From CAZUMH01 sp964621645 (lineage in GTDB: Bacteria > Zhuqueibacterota > QNDG01 > JAGLOF01): 54,329 bases of DNA. The DNA lies in the NCBI GenBank assembly GCA_964621645.1, contig CAZUMH010000009.1:1-54329 (forward strand), in the 5' to 3' direction. The position numbers and the translations under genes are program-made. The notes below the pieces were generated by a model that saw only the letters and a program-made list of their open reading frames with translations, made no database searches and was not told the DNA's origin. This document shows, piece after piece, positions 14,883 to 23,036 of this stretch. How positions within the stretch are numbered: position 1 is the stretch's first letter; each line of letters starts with the position of its first letter.

Positions 14883-16406
14883 TCACGCGAGGCTCCCTAC
14901 TGATTTTTCCACCTCTTCTAAAATTTCTCCGGATTTGACCAGTTCCTTCATGGTGGTATGATCCGGATAGAGGGGACGGTCTATGTCCAGAAAATCAACA
15001 TGTTTACGGATGATGTCCTTCGCCTTCCGCACTCCGGTGCCAAAGGTGAAATCCCGGAAATCGAGCGCCTGGGCCGCGGCCATCAGCTCGATGCCCAGCA
15101 CGCCGTAGGCGTTGTCCAGAATCTGAAAATTCTTGATGGCGGTGTTCATGCCCATGGAAACGAAATCTTCCTGGTCGGCCGCCGCCGGGATGGATTGAAT
15201 GGAAGCGGGCATCGAGAGGATACGCTGCTCGACGATCTGCATGTCGGCTGTGTACTGACTGAGCATCAGTCCGGACATCATGCCGGCACCCTTGCTGAGG
15301 AAGGGTGGCAGACCCACACTGAGCGCCGGATTATTGAGCCGGTTCATGCGCCGCTCCGAGAGAACACTCACCATGGTAAGGGCGGCTCCGGCCATGTCAC
15401 AGGGCAATGAGACCGGAGATCCCTGAAAATTGGCTCCGGTGAGCTGCAGTTTCCTGTCCGGGAAGAAGATGGGATTATCGCCCACGCCGTTCAGCTCGAT
15501 TTCAACCTGGCTGCGGGCAAAGGCGATGGCGTCGTGAGCCGCGCCCACAACCTGGGGAGTGGAACGCATGGAATACGCATCCTGCACCTTGCATTTAAGC
15601 GTGCCCTCGATCAGGTCTCCTCCTTTGAACAGTTTCTGCAGGGCCTTGGCCGAGCGTACGGCTCCCGAAAATCCCCTCACTTCGTGCAGCAGAGGAGTGT
15701 AGGGTTTCATGTTCCCCATGAGAGCCTCGATGGACATGGCGGCGGCGATTTCGGCCTGGCGCAGCCAGCGGTCGGCGTCGTAGAGAAAGATAGCGCTCAT
15801 GGCGGTAAGCACATTGGAACCATTGATGGTGCCAAGTCCGTCCCGGGCTTTGAGTCCGGGTATGGGAATACCGGCCTTGTCCATGGCCTGTTTGCCATCA
15901 AGCAATTCACCTTTATAGTAGGCCCTGCCTTCACCCATAAGCAGGAGAGCAACCTGCGACATGGGCGCAAGATCACCGCAGGCTCCGACTGAACCCTTCT
16001 GGCAGACGAATGGTGTCACCCCCTTATTCAGCATTTCCACCAGCGTCAGGGTGATTTCAGGTCGAATTCCGGAGTTGCCGTGGGCGTGCACATTGATGCG
16101 GCCCAACATGGCTCCGCGCACGTACTCAACGGGAGCCGGGTCTCCGATTCCGGCCGCGTGATTATAGACCAGATATTTTTGAAATTCCTTAACCTGCTCA
16201 TCCGTAAGCACCACTTCGGAAAACTCACCGATACCGGTGTTTACTCCGTACATGATTTCCCCGGCCTTGATCTTTTCTTCCAGCATGGTCCGGCAATTTT
16301 TAATCCGCTCCAGCGCGTCCGGGTGCAGCTCGATTTTTTCTCCCTGTCGGGCCACCCGCGCCACTTTCTCGATTGTTAACCCGGAACCGTCTATTGTTAC
16401 GGCCAT
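14883..16406 (-). CDS. Histidine/aromatic ammonia-lyase paralog with Ala-Cys-Gly MIO triad
   Basis: 507-aa MIO-type lyase (HAL/PAL superfamily), cytoplasmic tetramer by homology. The cofactor-forming triad is A142-C143-G144 in SVGACGDLAPMSQ instead of Ala-Ser-Gly; codons GCC TGC GGT confirm the Cys. Other active-site features are kept (YGVNTGIG, NHAAGIG, NGSNVLTAMSA, QDAYSMRSTPQVVGAAHD), but the HAL hallmark QEDHVSMG reads QEDFVSMG. Published work on P. putida HAL showed that Cys in place of the MIO Ser can still give active enzyme, so this copy may be functional. Substrate may differ from histidine. AAGGAG lies 8 bases before the start; it follows the standard HAL gene by 24 bases. Confidence 0.85.
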   Translation of the reverse strand: MAVTIDGSGLTIEKVARVARQGEKIELHPDALERIKNCRTMLEEKIKAGEIMYGVNTGIGEFSEVVLTDEQVKEFQKYLVYNHAAGIGDPAPVEYVRGAMLGRINVHAHGNSGIRPEITLTLVEMLNKGVTPFVCQKGSVGACGDLAPMSQVALLLMGEGRAYYKGELLDGKQAMDKAGIPIPGLKARDGLGTINGSNVLTAMSAIFLYDADRWLRQAEIAAAMSIEALMGNMKPYTPLLHEVRGFSGAVRSAKALQKLFKGGDLIEGTLKCKVQDAYSMRSTPQVVGAAHDAIAFARSQVEIELNGVGDNPIFFPDRKLQLTGANFQGSPVSLPCDMAGAALTMVSVLSERRMNRLNNPALSVGLPPFLSKGAGMMSGLMLSQYTADMQIVEQRILSMPASIQSIPAAADQEDFVSMGMNTAIKNFQILDNAYGVLGIELMAAAQALDFRDFTFGTGVRKAKDIIRKHVDFLDIDRPLYPDHTTMKELVKSGEILEEVEKSVGSLA

Positions 16407-16430
16407 CGTCCAAACTCCTTATGTGAAGAA

Positions 16431-18011
16431 TTAAATATTGAATTCCCTTCCATATTCACCGTCAAGGTCAATATCACCCTGGACCGCGGCTTGTCTGGAT
16501 GCCGCAATCAGTTCGCCTGAAACGATCAACTTCCTGGCCACCGCCAGATCATTACTGAAGATGCGATCCTCTTCGGCATGATCGATGTGCTCCCGGATAA
16601 GATTGTGGCAGGCTTCCAGGAGCGGTCCGGATTTCAAGGGACGGCGGTAATCGAACGCCTGAGCGGCGCAGACCAGTTCAACCGCGAGGATATTCTCCAG
16701 ATTGTCCAAAATACGGTGCAACTTGCGCGCGCTGATCGATCCCATGCTGACGTGATCTTCCTGCCCCAGGGATGTGGGGATGGAATCACAGCTGGCCGGG
16801 AAGCAGAGGGTCTTGTTTTCGCTGGCCAGAGCGGCTGATGTATACTGGGGAATCATGAATCCTGAGTTGATGCCGGTGTCTTTCATCAGCAGCCTGGGCA
16901 GTCCGCCGTGCCCTCCTTCCAGCAGCAGGTAGGTGCGCCGGTCCGAGATATTACCCAGTTCGCTGGCGGCAATAGCGGCGTAATCCAGCGGCAGGGCGAT
17001 GGGCTGGCCGTGAAAGTTGCCGCCGCTGATCGTCTTGTCCGAGCTGAAGACCACAGGATTATCGGTGACACTGTTTATCTCTATTTCCAGAATTTTCCGA
17101 AGATGCAGCCAGGCGTTGCGGGAGGCACCGTGAACCTGGGGAAGGCAGCGCAGAGAGTAAGGATCCTGCACCCGCCCGCAGTTGGCATGGGAGGCCACCA
17201 TTTCCGATCCCTGGAGCAGATGACGCATCCGGTGGGCCACGTAGCTGCAGCCGCTATAGGGACGGAGACGGTGCAGATCCGGATCAAAGGGTTTAGCCGA
17301 TCCCAGGAGTGCTTCGATGCTCATGGCTGCCACGATATCAGCGGTGTCCAGACAGATCAGGAATCTTTCCAGGGCTGCCAGGCCGTAGGCGGTCATAAAC
17401 TGGGTGCCGTTTATCAGGGCCAGGCCTTCCTTGGGTCCCAGAGTAACGGGATCAATCCCTTCTTTCTGCAAGACTTTTTCAGTCGGAACAATATTCCCTT
17501 TATAGCGCACCTGACCCAGACCGATGAGGGGCAGGAAGAGGTGGGCCAGAGGGGCCAGATCACCGGAGGCGCCTACCGATCCCTGGCAGGGCACCACTGG
17601 AATGATGCCGCCGGCCAAGTGCCACTCGATTCTTTTAAGCGTATCCAGGGCGATCCCGGAGAAGCCCCGCGCCAAAGCGTGCAGCTTGAGTGCCAGCATG
17701 AGCCGGGTGATATCCTCCGGAACCGGTTCACCCACACCGACGCTGTGACTGCGCAGGATGTTTTTCTGCAGCCGGCGGGTTTCTTCCCGGGAAATGCGGG
17801 TGGAACAGAGGGGGCCGAAACCGGTATTAACGCCGTAGACGATGGATCCCTCTTTCACTATTTTTTCGACAGCCTGCTGACTGGCGTCGATTCTGCGCCG
17901 GGCCTCCTGGCCCAATTCTCCGGTCAGTGTTCCCCGGGAGAGAGCCAAAGCCTGTGCACAGCTCAGGGTATGATCACCGTATAAAAATTTCTCTGCTTCA
18001 GTTTTCATCAT
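16431..18011 (-). CDS. hutH: Histidine ammonia-lyase
   Basis: 526-aa enzyme removing ammonia from L-histidine to give urocanate. It carries the standard MIO triad A148-S149-G150 (SVGASGDLAPLAH), the Tyr of IVYGVNTGFGP, SHSVGVGEP, QDPYSLRCLPQVHGA and an intact SIPTSLGQEDHVSMG. Length is normal to slightly long. The ATG (two in tandem) lies two bases after the stop of the MarR gene, so it is translated with it. Urocanase (hutU) and imidazolonepropionase (hutI) are not in the window, which leaves the pathway incomplete here; they may lie elsewhere or beyond the gap. Confidence 0.88.
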   Translation of the reverse strand: MMKTEAEKFLYGDHTLSCAQALALSRGTLTGELGQEARRRIDASQQAVEKIVKEGSIVYGVNTGFGPLCSTRISREETRRLQKNILRSHSVGVGEPVPEDITRLMLALKLHALARGFSGIALDTLKRIEWHLAGGIIPVVPCQGSVGASGDLAPLAHLFLPLIGLGQVRYKGNIVPTEKVLQKEGIDPVTLGPKEGLALINGTQFMTAYGLAALERFLICLDTADIVAAMSIEALLGSAKPFDPDLHRLRPYSGCSYVAHRMRHLLQGSEMVASHANCGRVQDPYSLRCLPQVHGASRNAWLHLRKILEIEINSVTDNPVVFSSDKTISGGNFHGQPIALPLDYAAIAASELGNISDRRTYLLLEGGHGGLPRLLMKDTGINSGFMIPQYTSAALASENKTLCFPASCDSIPTSLGQEDHVSMGSISARKLHRILDNLENILAVELVCAAQAFDYRRPLKSGPLLEACHNLIREHIDHAEEDRIFSNDLAVARKLIVSGELIAASRQAAVQGDIDLDGEYGREFNI

Positions 18012-18013
18012 TG

Positions 18014-18514
18014 TTACCGTTCGCTGTTCTTTCCATCCAGTCTGTCGAGTATTTGCTGCTGCAGCGACTGGCTGTCAAGATTCCCTTCCAGCTCATCCAG
18101 TGCGGCCAGCAGTGATGAGCTGTGCTCGCCCCGGTTTAATAATTCCTGCATGGTTTCCGACAAGGCTCGCCAAACCGGGCGCAGTTTTTCCATCAGTGCT
18201 TCCCCCCGCCGGGTAAAGACAATGATGCGTTTGCGCCGATCATTATCATCCGAAGCAAAGGAGATGAAGCCCTTCTTTTCGATGCCGCATACCAGCTGGC
18301 TCACCGCCGAATGGGTGATTTTCAATTCCCGGGCGATCTCGGTCACCGAAAGGCCGCTGCGCTTATCCAGCAGGTAGAAGAGGGGAAACCAGCTTACCTC
18401 GAAGGGGATGTTCAGGCTGCGGTAGGTCTTCGCCACTTCCAGCAGGAAGCGGTCGCTGAGCCGTTTCAGACGCGTACCGAAAATAAGACTGCCCGCATCA
18501 CGGTAAAAAGTCAT
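18014..18514 (-). CDS. MarR-family transcriptional regulator
   Basis: 166-aa winged-helix protein: FYLLDKRSGLSVTEIARELKITHSAVSQLVCGIEKKGFISFASDDNDRRKRIIVFTRRGEALMEKL is a typical MarR HTH and wing with the DxRxR block. A GGGGAA box precedes the ATG. It is the first gene of the lyase/ftcD transcript and probably controls it through the palindrome directly upstream. Known hut regulators are mostly GntR (HutC) or HutP types, so a MarR protein here is unusual. Ligand unknown; the amino acid or urocanate-like product would be a natural guess. Confidence 0.85.
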   Translation of the reverse strand: MTFYRDAGSLIFGTRLKRLSDRFLLEVAKTYRSLNIPFEVSWFPLFYLLDKRSGLSVTEIARELKITHSAVSQLVCGIEKKGFISFASDDNDRRKRIIVFTRRGEALMEKLRPVWRALSETMQELLNRGEHSSSLLAALDELEGNLDSQSLQQQILDRLDGKNSER

Positions 18515-18532
18515 GGGTTCCCCGTGTAATCT

Positions 18533-18553
18533 GTTACTTATGTAAGCGCTAAC
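18533..18553 (-). promoter_or_regulatory. Candidate MarR operator
   Basis: TTACTTATGTAA (18534-18545) is an inverted repeat with TTAC/GTAA arms, set inside a wider GTTA...TAAC pair (18533-18553). It lies 19-39 bases upstream of the MarR start codon, a usual place for autoregulation. Binding is inferred from position and symmetry only. Confidence 0.4.
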
Positions 18554-18706
18554 CTAAACAGCATAATGGTACAAAGCTTCCTGTTAAAAATCAAGAGGAT
18601 TTTCACTTCTGAATAGTATGCGAAGGTCGTTTTGCATTCCTTCCGCTCCTGTAACGCCAAAACGGAAAACAGAGAAAGTCACACATTTCCCTGGATTAAA
18701 AATAGC

Positions 18707-18734
18707 TTGACTTTTGGAAATATTGTTATATATT
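18707..18734 (+). promoter_or_regulatory. Promoter of tRNA-Asn
   Basis: TTGACT (18707-18712) and TATATT (18729-18734) with a 16-base spacer, placed so that transcription would start a few bases before the tRNA at 18749. Good sigma-70-like match. Confidence 0.6.
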
Positions 18735-18748
18735 TACAGGCCTGAGAT

Positions 18749-18820
18749 TCCGGAGTAGCTCAATGGTAGAGCGGGTGGCTGTTAACCACTAGGTTGGGGG
18801 TTCAAGTCCCTCCTCCGGAG
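18749..18820 (+). tRNA. tRNA-Asn (anticodon GTT)
   Basis: 72-nt cloverleaf. Acceptor TCCGGAG (18749-18755) pairs with CTCCGGA (18813-18819), discriminator G18820. D arm GCTC/GAGC, anticodon stem GGTGG/CCACT with loop CTGTTAA (anticodon GTT at 18781-18783), T arm GGGGG/CCCTC with loop TTCAAGT. The 3' CCA is not encoded (CAA follows). GTT reads Asn codons, and the body is typical of bacterial tRNA-Asn. Confidence 0.95.
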
Positions 18821-18825
18821 CAATA

Positions 18826-18852
18826 AAGCCGAAAAGAGATTTTCGGCTTTTC
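18826..18852 (+). terminator. Terminator of the tRNA gene
   Basis: AAGCCGAAAA (18826-18835), GAGA loop, TTTTCGGCTT (18840-18849), then TT. Perfect 10-bp stem a few bases past the tRNA. Confidence 0.85.
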
Positions 18853-19274
18853 TATTATTGAAATACTCGAATCAGGGCCCAGATACACTATTTGTCGATA
18901 ACTATCAATACCGTTGAGAATGAGGGAACCGGACTGCACGCATAAAATCCGGGTCAAACCAGAGATAATCGACCTGTTCAATCAGGACAGCACCGGCATT
19001 GAATGGGTCAGGAGCATCTTTACAGGAAAAGCGGTTGACAACAACAGCCTGCCGGTGTAAATTAAAACTGAACATACGATATCTGGAAAACCATTTTCGT
19101 TCTGGCATCCACCGGTTCCGGTGAAAATAATTCGATGAATATTGTATGATAGTCTTGCAATATCAGTAATGAAATCTCGTGTAAGGATATATCGATAGAA
19201 ATTCGTAAGAGGGATGATGAGTAATCAGCCGACCAATTGATTCGATCTGAATCGACCATGGGAGGAGAAGGATT
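18853..19274. other. 422-base stretch without a supported gene
   Basis: Visibly A+T-richer than most of the window. Two overlapping minus-strand frames (18905-19108, 67 codons; 19062-19259, 65 codons) are present, but neither has a clear RBS or a sequence I recognise. They could be the worn remains of one gene split by a frameshift, or chance. The last bases contain the GGGAGGAGAAGG ribosome site of corA. Confidence 0.4.
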
Positions 19275-20339
19275 ATGTTTGAAAAGAAGGCGCGCCGGGC
19301 ATCGGATAAAGCAGGGATGCCCCCTGGGGCCCTGATACTGGTGGGCGATAGGAGTGAGAATACACGAATATCAATAATCGATTTTGATCAACATAATGCC
19401 GAAGAAAGAGATGATGTTACTATTGACGAGGTTTTTTCCTCTAAAGAAACTCGAAGATTGGCATGGATCAATGTCACCGGGCTTCAAGATGTCTCTCTGA
19501 TTGAACAAATCGGACGCGGATATGACATACATCCTTTGGTTCTCGAAGATATACTTCATGTAGGTCAACGCCCCAAAATTGAAATATTTGAAGACTATGT
19601 TTTCCTCGTTTTCAAAATGGTGCAAATCGAGGAAGAGACCGGGGAATTGGATATTGAACAGGTGAGTCTTATACTGGGGGCGAATTATATCATCACCTTT
19701 CAAGAAAAGAGAGGAGATGTGTTTGATCCGGTGCGCCAGCGCATTATGCACGGTAAAGGAAGAATCCGGACTGCGGGTTCAGATTACTTGACCTATGCTC
19801 TCATTGATGTGGTTGTCGACTATTATTTTCACGTTATGGATTATTATGAAGAGTTGAGCGAGGACTTGGAAGATCGAGTGCTCGGTGATACAGATGATGA
19901 TATTGCGAATCGTTTGCACAATATGAGGCGAGATATTATTCAGTTGCGCAAGGTCATTGGACCTCTTCGGGAGGTCGTCGCATCCTTGTCGAGAATAGAA
20001 GGTGAATTGATTGCCAAGGAATCACATCCCTATATTCGTGACCTCTACGACCATATTATTCGTGTTAACGAATCGTTTGATTCCATGCGGGAAATTCTGG
20101 CCGGATTACGGGAGATGTACTTATCCAGCATCAGCAACCGGATGAATCAAGTGATGAAAGTGCTTACCATTATCGCGACGATTTTTATTCCGATGACTTT
20201 TCTCGCAGGAGTCTATGGAATGAATTTCGAATATATGCCTGAGCTGAAGATATGGTGGGCCTATCCCGCTATCTGGGCTGTATTCCTTTCGATCAGCGGA
20301 GTCATGGTGCTGTTCTTTAAACGCAAGAAGTGGCTTTAA
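19275..20339 (+). CDS. corA: CorA-type magnesium/divalent cation channel
   Basis: 354-aa inner-membrane cation channel. A large cytoplasmic N-terminal domain (WINVTGLQDVSLIEQIGRGYDIHPLVLEDIL is the CorA/funnel signature) is followed by long helices and two C-terminal transmembrane segments; the signature GMN is in LAGVYGMNFEYMPE between them. Length and ending (FFKRKKWL) are typical of the Thermotoga-like CorA group. Start supported by GGGAGGAG 8 bases upstream. The gene is clearly A+T-richer than its neighbours and sits alone between a tRNA and a minus-strand operon, which suggests but does not prove recent acquisition. Confidence 0.92.
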   Translation: MFEKKARRASDKAGMPPGALILVGDRSENTRISIIDFDQHNAEERDDVTIDEVFSSKETRRLAWINVTGLQDVSLIEQIGRGYDIHPLVLEDILHVGQRPKIEIFEDYVFLVFKMVQIEEETGELDIEQVSLILGANYIITFQEKRGDVFDPVRQRIMHGKGRIRTAGSDYLTYALIDVVVDYYFHVMDYYEELSEDLEDRVLGDTDDDIANRLHNMRRDIIQLRKVIGPLREVVASLSRIEGELIAKESHPYIRDLYDHIIRVNESFDSMREILAGLREMYLSSISNRMNQVMKVLTIIATIFIPMTFLAGVYGMNFEYMPELKIWWAYPAIWAVFLSISGVMVLFFKRKKWL

Positions 20340-20440
20340 TCCTCCATTACTTCATTTCACCGCGCATCATCGATCTATGGATATCACATGACGTAGCGGA
20401 TTGTCATCTTATTCGGGAAGGGGGAGACATACCTTTATAT

Positions 20441-20509
20441 ACCTTGTGACAAGTAAGAAGAGGTGGAGCAGGTTTTTTTTATTCTTTATGGTGAGACTTG
20501 TCACAAGGT
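20441..20509. repeat. 14-bp perfect inverted repeat with 41-base loop
   Basis: ACCTTGTGACAAGT (20441-20454) and ACTTGTCACAAGGT (20496-20509) are perfect complements. The loop holds a T8 run and the plus side is immediately followed by a 14-base palindrome, CTGTCAATTGACAG (20510-20523), which covers the stop codon of the ttcA-like gene. It may terminate the minus-strand operon or be the ends of a tiny mobile element. Confidence 0.6.
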
Positions 20510-20512
20510 CTG

Positions 20513-21247
20513 TCAATTGACAGGAGGTGCGAATCCCTCATCCCACTGCTCCAGGGCGCGGAAGATGTTGGAACGGATGTTAGCATTTTTCTCTGTCATC
20601 TGCAGTTCCCTGATGATCCGTTTTACCTTTTCCCGGCGGGAAGTTCCGTCCACCGGACAGACCTTTGGGACCGGCTCCAATCCCGTCAGTGCCGCGTACT
20701 TTTTTATCACATCCTCTTCCAACAGAGCCAAGGGCCTGATGAGGTGCATTTTTCCCTTGAACACCTCCTGAACGGGACGAATGGCCTCAATCTTCCTGCC
20801 ATAGAGAATATTGATCAGAAGGGTTTCCACGATGTCGTCTTTATGATGACCGTAGGCTATCTTGTTGCAGCCTTCTGCGTGGGCCAGTTTGTAAACGGCA
20901 TGCCGACGATGGTGGGCGCAGATGAAACAAGGATTTTTACTGGCATCGGGAGCGAAGGCCAGACTGGCGATCCGGGTGGGAACAATGCGGTATTCAACCT
21001 CCAAGTCCTGGAACATTTTTTCCACTAGAACGGATCCCTCCCGGTTGAATCCCAGATCTATATGGGCGGCTGTAAGTTCGAAACGGGGATGAACATGCCG
21101 CTGTCTTTCCAAAAGCAGTTGCAGAAGAGCCCAGCTGTCCACGCCGCCGGAGACGCAGACCAGGACCCGGTCTCCTTCCTGAATCATACGGTACAGGCGT
21201 AGCGCCTTGCCCATACCCCGCTGGACCCGCTTGACGATTCCAGGCAC
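20513..21247 (-). CDS. TtcA-like PP-loop tRNA thiolation protein
   Basis: 244-aa N-type ATP pyrophosphatase. CVSGGVDSWALLQLL is the PP-loop, CFICAHHRR supplies the central Cys pair, and AYGHHKDDIVETLLINILYGRKIEAI is the characteristic TtcA/TilS-like block. TtcA inserts sulfur at cytidine 32 of some tRNAs using a [4Fe-4S] cluster; a close relative could act on another base. GTG 21247 is the preferred start: it lies two bases after the stop of the previous gene, whereas the longer frame from 21343 would overlap that gene by 94 bases without homology. It is the last gene of the overlapping spoIID-era operon. Confidence 0.8.
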   Translation of the reverse strand: MPGIVKRVQRGMGKALRLYRMIQEGDRVLVCVSGGVDSWALLQLLLERQRHVHPRFELTAAHIDLGFNREGSVLVEKMFQDLEVEYRIVPTRIASLAFAPDASKNPCFICAHHRRHAVYKLAHAEGCNKIAYGHHKDDIVETLLINILYGRKIEAIRPVQEVFKGKMHLIRPLALLEEDVIKKYAALTGLEPVPKVCPVDGTSRREKVKRIIRELQMTEKNANIRSNIFRALEQWDEGFAPPVN

Positions 21248-21249
21248 GC

Positions 21250-22146
21250 CTAGACTTCGCCTCCCAGGATATCGAGAACAAAAGGGCTGATGTCCTGAAT
21301 TGAATGAATGTTCTCCATCCCCTGACGGGCTTTTTTTCCCCAAAGCATCAGTGGTACAGGATTCCGGGTATGCGTCTTGATCGAGAGATCCTCCAGATTG
21401 CCGTGGTCACTGGTCACCAGGAGGGTATGCCGCTCTCGATCCAGCAGATCAACCAGTCGCAGCAGGAGTCGATCCAGGTCGGTGAGGAGCTGCCGGCCCC
21501 ATTCCAGATCCCGGGCGTGACCGGCCCGGTCCGTGAGAAAGTGTTCATAGAGAATAAAATCGTGATTTTCAAGAGCGCCGGCAAGTACCGAGGCCGCCTC
21601 CTCAGAAGAACGGCGTTTTACCGCAAATCCCTTTTTTATCAGCTCCTGATTGGTAAAATCGTGATAGATGGATCTGTCCCGTTCGATATCCTCGATGCTG
21701 AAGAAGGGGACATCCGCCGCCAGAGTAGCAACGGTCGTGGTTGAAAGTCGCCACTGCAGGGAAGGAAGGAGAGTGAAGAAGATCGGCCTGAAGGTATTGA
21801 TAAAGACGGGCCGCATTCCCATTTGTTTTATCCGGAGCAGCAGGGAATGTTCTTTTAGGATGTGGCGCAATCTCACATTGGGGAAGGCCGGAAGATGGCG
21901 GCCCAGCAGCTGCGCGGCATTGATGCCGGTAAGTAATGTTACCTGTCCGGTAGCGCTTTGGGGCAGGCCGTCCACTCCCAGATTCGCATCGATACTGCTC
22001 AAGAGGCCCCCTCCCTGCAGCTTCAGAGGGAAGGGTTCCTCTTGATGGGCACCAAACAGACTGAAACCGTTTCCAACCGCCGGATTCGCTTCAGGATCAT
22101 TGCGTCCCAGACCGAGACCGTCTATAAAGAACAAAAGGACGCTCAT
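21250..22146 (-). CDS. Alkaline-phosphatase-superfamily metalloenzyme, phosphoglycerate-mutase-like
   Basis: 298-aa protein of the alkaline phosphatase / cofactor-independent phosphoglycerate mutase fold. Metal-binding motifs visible: LFFIDGLGLG at the N-terminus, SATGQVTLLTG (candidate nucleophile region), and LLVTSDHGNLEDLS near the C-terminus. It is much shorter than true iPGM (about 510 aa) because the inserted phosphotransferase domain is missing, so it is unlikely to be the glycolytic enzyme. The start ATG overlaps the era stop (TGATG). I have seen such short members described only as 'metalloenzyme domain protein'; the substrate is unknown. Confidence 0.75.
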   Translation of the reverse strand: MSVLLFFIDGLGLGRNDPEANPAVGNGFSLFGAHQEEPFPLKLQGGGLLSSIDANLGVDGLPQSATGQVTLLTGINAAQLLGRHLPAFPNVRLRHILKEHSLLLRIKQMGMRPVFINTFRPIFFTLLPSLQWRLSTTTVATLAADVPFFSIEDIERDRSIYHDFTNQELIKKGFAVKRRSSEEAASVLAGALENHDFILYEHFLTDRAGHARDLEWGRQLLTDLDRLLLRLVDLLDRERHTLLVTSDHGNLEDLSIKTHTRNPVPLMLWGKKARQGMENIHSIQDISPFVLDILGGEV

Positions 22147-23036
22147 CAGTACCCCAACCGTTTCAGCATCGTGGGATCTCTTCTCCAGTTTTTGCCGACC
22201 TTTACCTGCAATTCCAGAAATACAGGCCGGCCCAGCATCACCTCGATTTCCTGCCGGGCGGCGCTGCCCAGCTTTTTCAGGGCGCGGCCGTTTTTCCCGA
22301 TGAGGATGCCCCGCTGGGAGGTTCTCTCCACATAGATATAAGCCAGGATATAGTCCTTTTTCCCGGGACGCTCAATGAACTGTTCTATAAGGACAGTCGT
22401 AGCGAAAGGGATTTCTTCACCATAGAAAAGAAAAATCTTTTCCCGGATAAGTTCGGCGACAAAGAAACGTTCCGGTTCATCCGACAGTATATCGGGCGGG
22501 TAAAAAGGCTGGCCGGCGGGCATCCGTTTCAGCAGGGCGGCAACCAGCCGTTCCAGCCCGTCGTTTTTCAGGGCCGAGATGGGGATGATCTCCTCAAAGA
22601 CAGAACGGTTTCCCAGATCCTCCATGAGGGGCAGGAGTGTCTGTCGCGGCACCAGGTCTATTTTATTAATTAGGCAGATGAGCGGCACCCGGCGCCGGGA
22701 GGCGATGGAAATTACCCGTTTATCATCATCGGTGAGGCCGGGGGCTTCTATCATGACCGTTATAATGTCCGCTTCTTCCAGACTGGCAGTCACGGCCCGG
22801 ACCATGGTCTCCTGCAGGAGATAGCGCGGCTCCATCAGTCCCGGTGTGTCCAGCAGGATGATCTGGTGATCCTCTCCGTTCAGGATACCGAGAACCCGGC
22901 GGCGGGTGGTTTGCGGCCGGGGAGAGACAATGGCCAGTTTCTGGTTCAGTAGCGCGTTGAGCAGGGTGGATTTACCAACGTTGGGACGGCCGGCCAGGGT
23001 GACATAGCCGGATTTAAACGAGGACGTATCCACCAT
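22146..23036 (-). CDS. era: GTPase Era
   Basis: 296-aa GTPase for 16S rRNA maturation and 30S assembly. G1 GRPNVGKST at residues 16-24, G3 DTPG, G4 NKID, then a C-terminal KH domain (YIYVERTSQRGILIGKNGRALKKLGS) and the terminal KVGKNWRRDP. Start at 23036: AGGAGG lies 6 bases upstream and the sequence MVDTSSFKSGYVTLAGRP fits Era; a frame extended to 23135 would run into the spoIID gene. It shares one base with the stop of the gene before and one with the start of the gene after. Confidence 0.95.
   Translation of the reverse strand: MVDTSSFKSGYVTLAGRPNVGKSTLLNALLNQKLAIVSPRPQTTRRRVLGILNGEDHQIILLDTPGLMEPRYLLQETMVRAVTASLEEADIITVMIEAPGLTDDDKRVISIASRRRVPLICLINKIDLVPRQTLLPLMEDLGNRSVFEEIIPISALKNDGLERLVAALLKRMPAGQPFYPPDILSDEPERFFVAELIREKIFLFYGEEIPFATTVLIEQFIERPGKKDYILAYIYVERTSQRGILIGKNGRALKKLGSAARQEIEVMLGRPVFLELQVKVGKNWRRDPTMLKRLGY

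Noticed and set aside
16908..17984. 358-codon plus-strand frame
   Set aside because: Antisense to hutH; no recognisable domain.
18853..19274. Magnesium riboswitch upstream of corA
   Set aside because: I could not identify the conserved M-box or mgtA-type elements.
18801..20510. Integrative element with tRNA-Asn as attachment site
   Set aside because: No integrase and no second copy of the tRNA 3' end found before or after corA.
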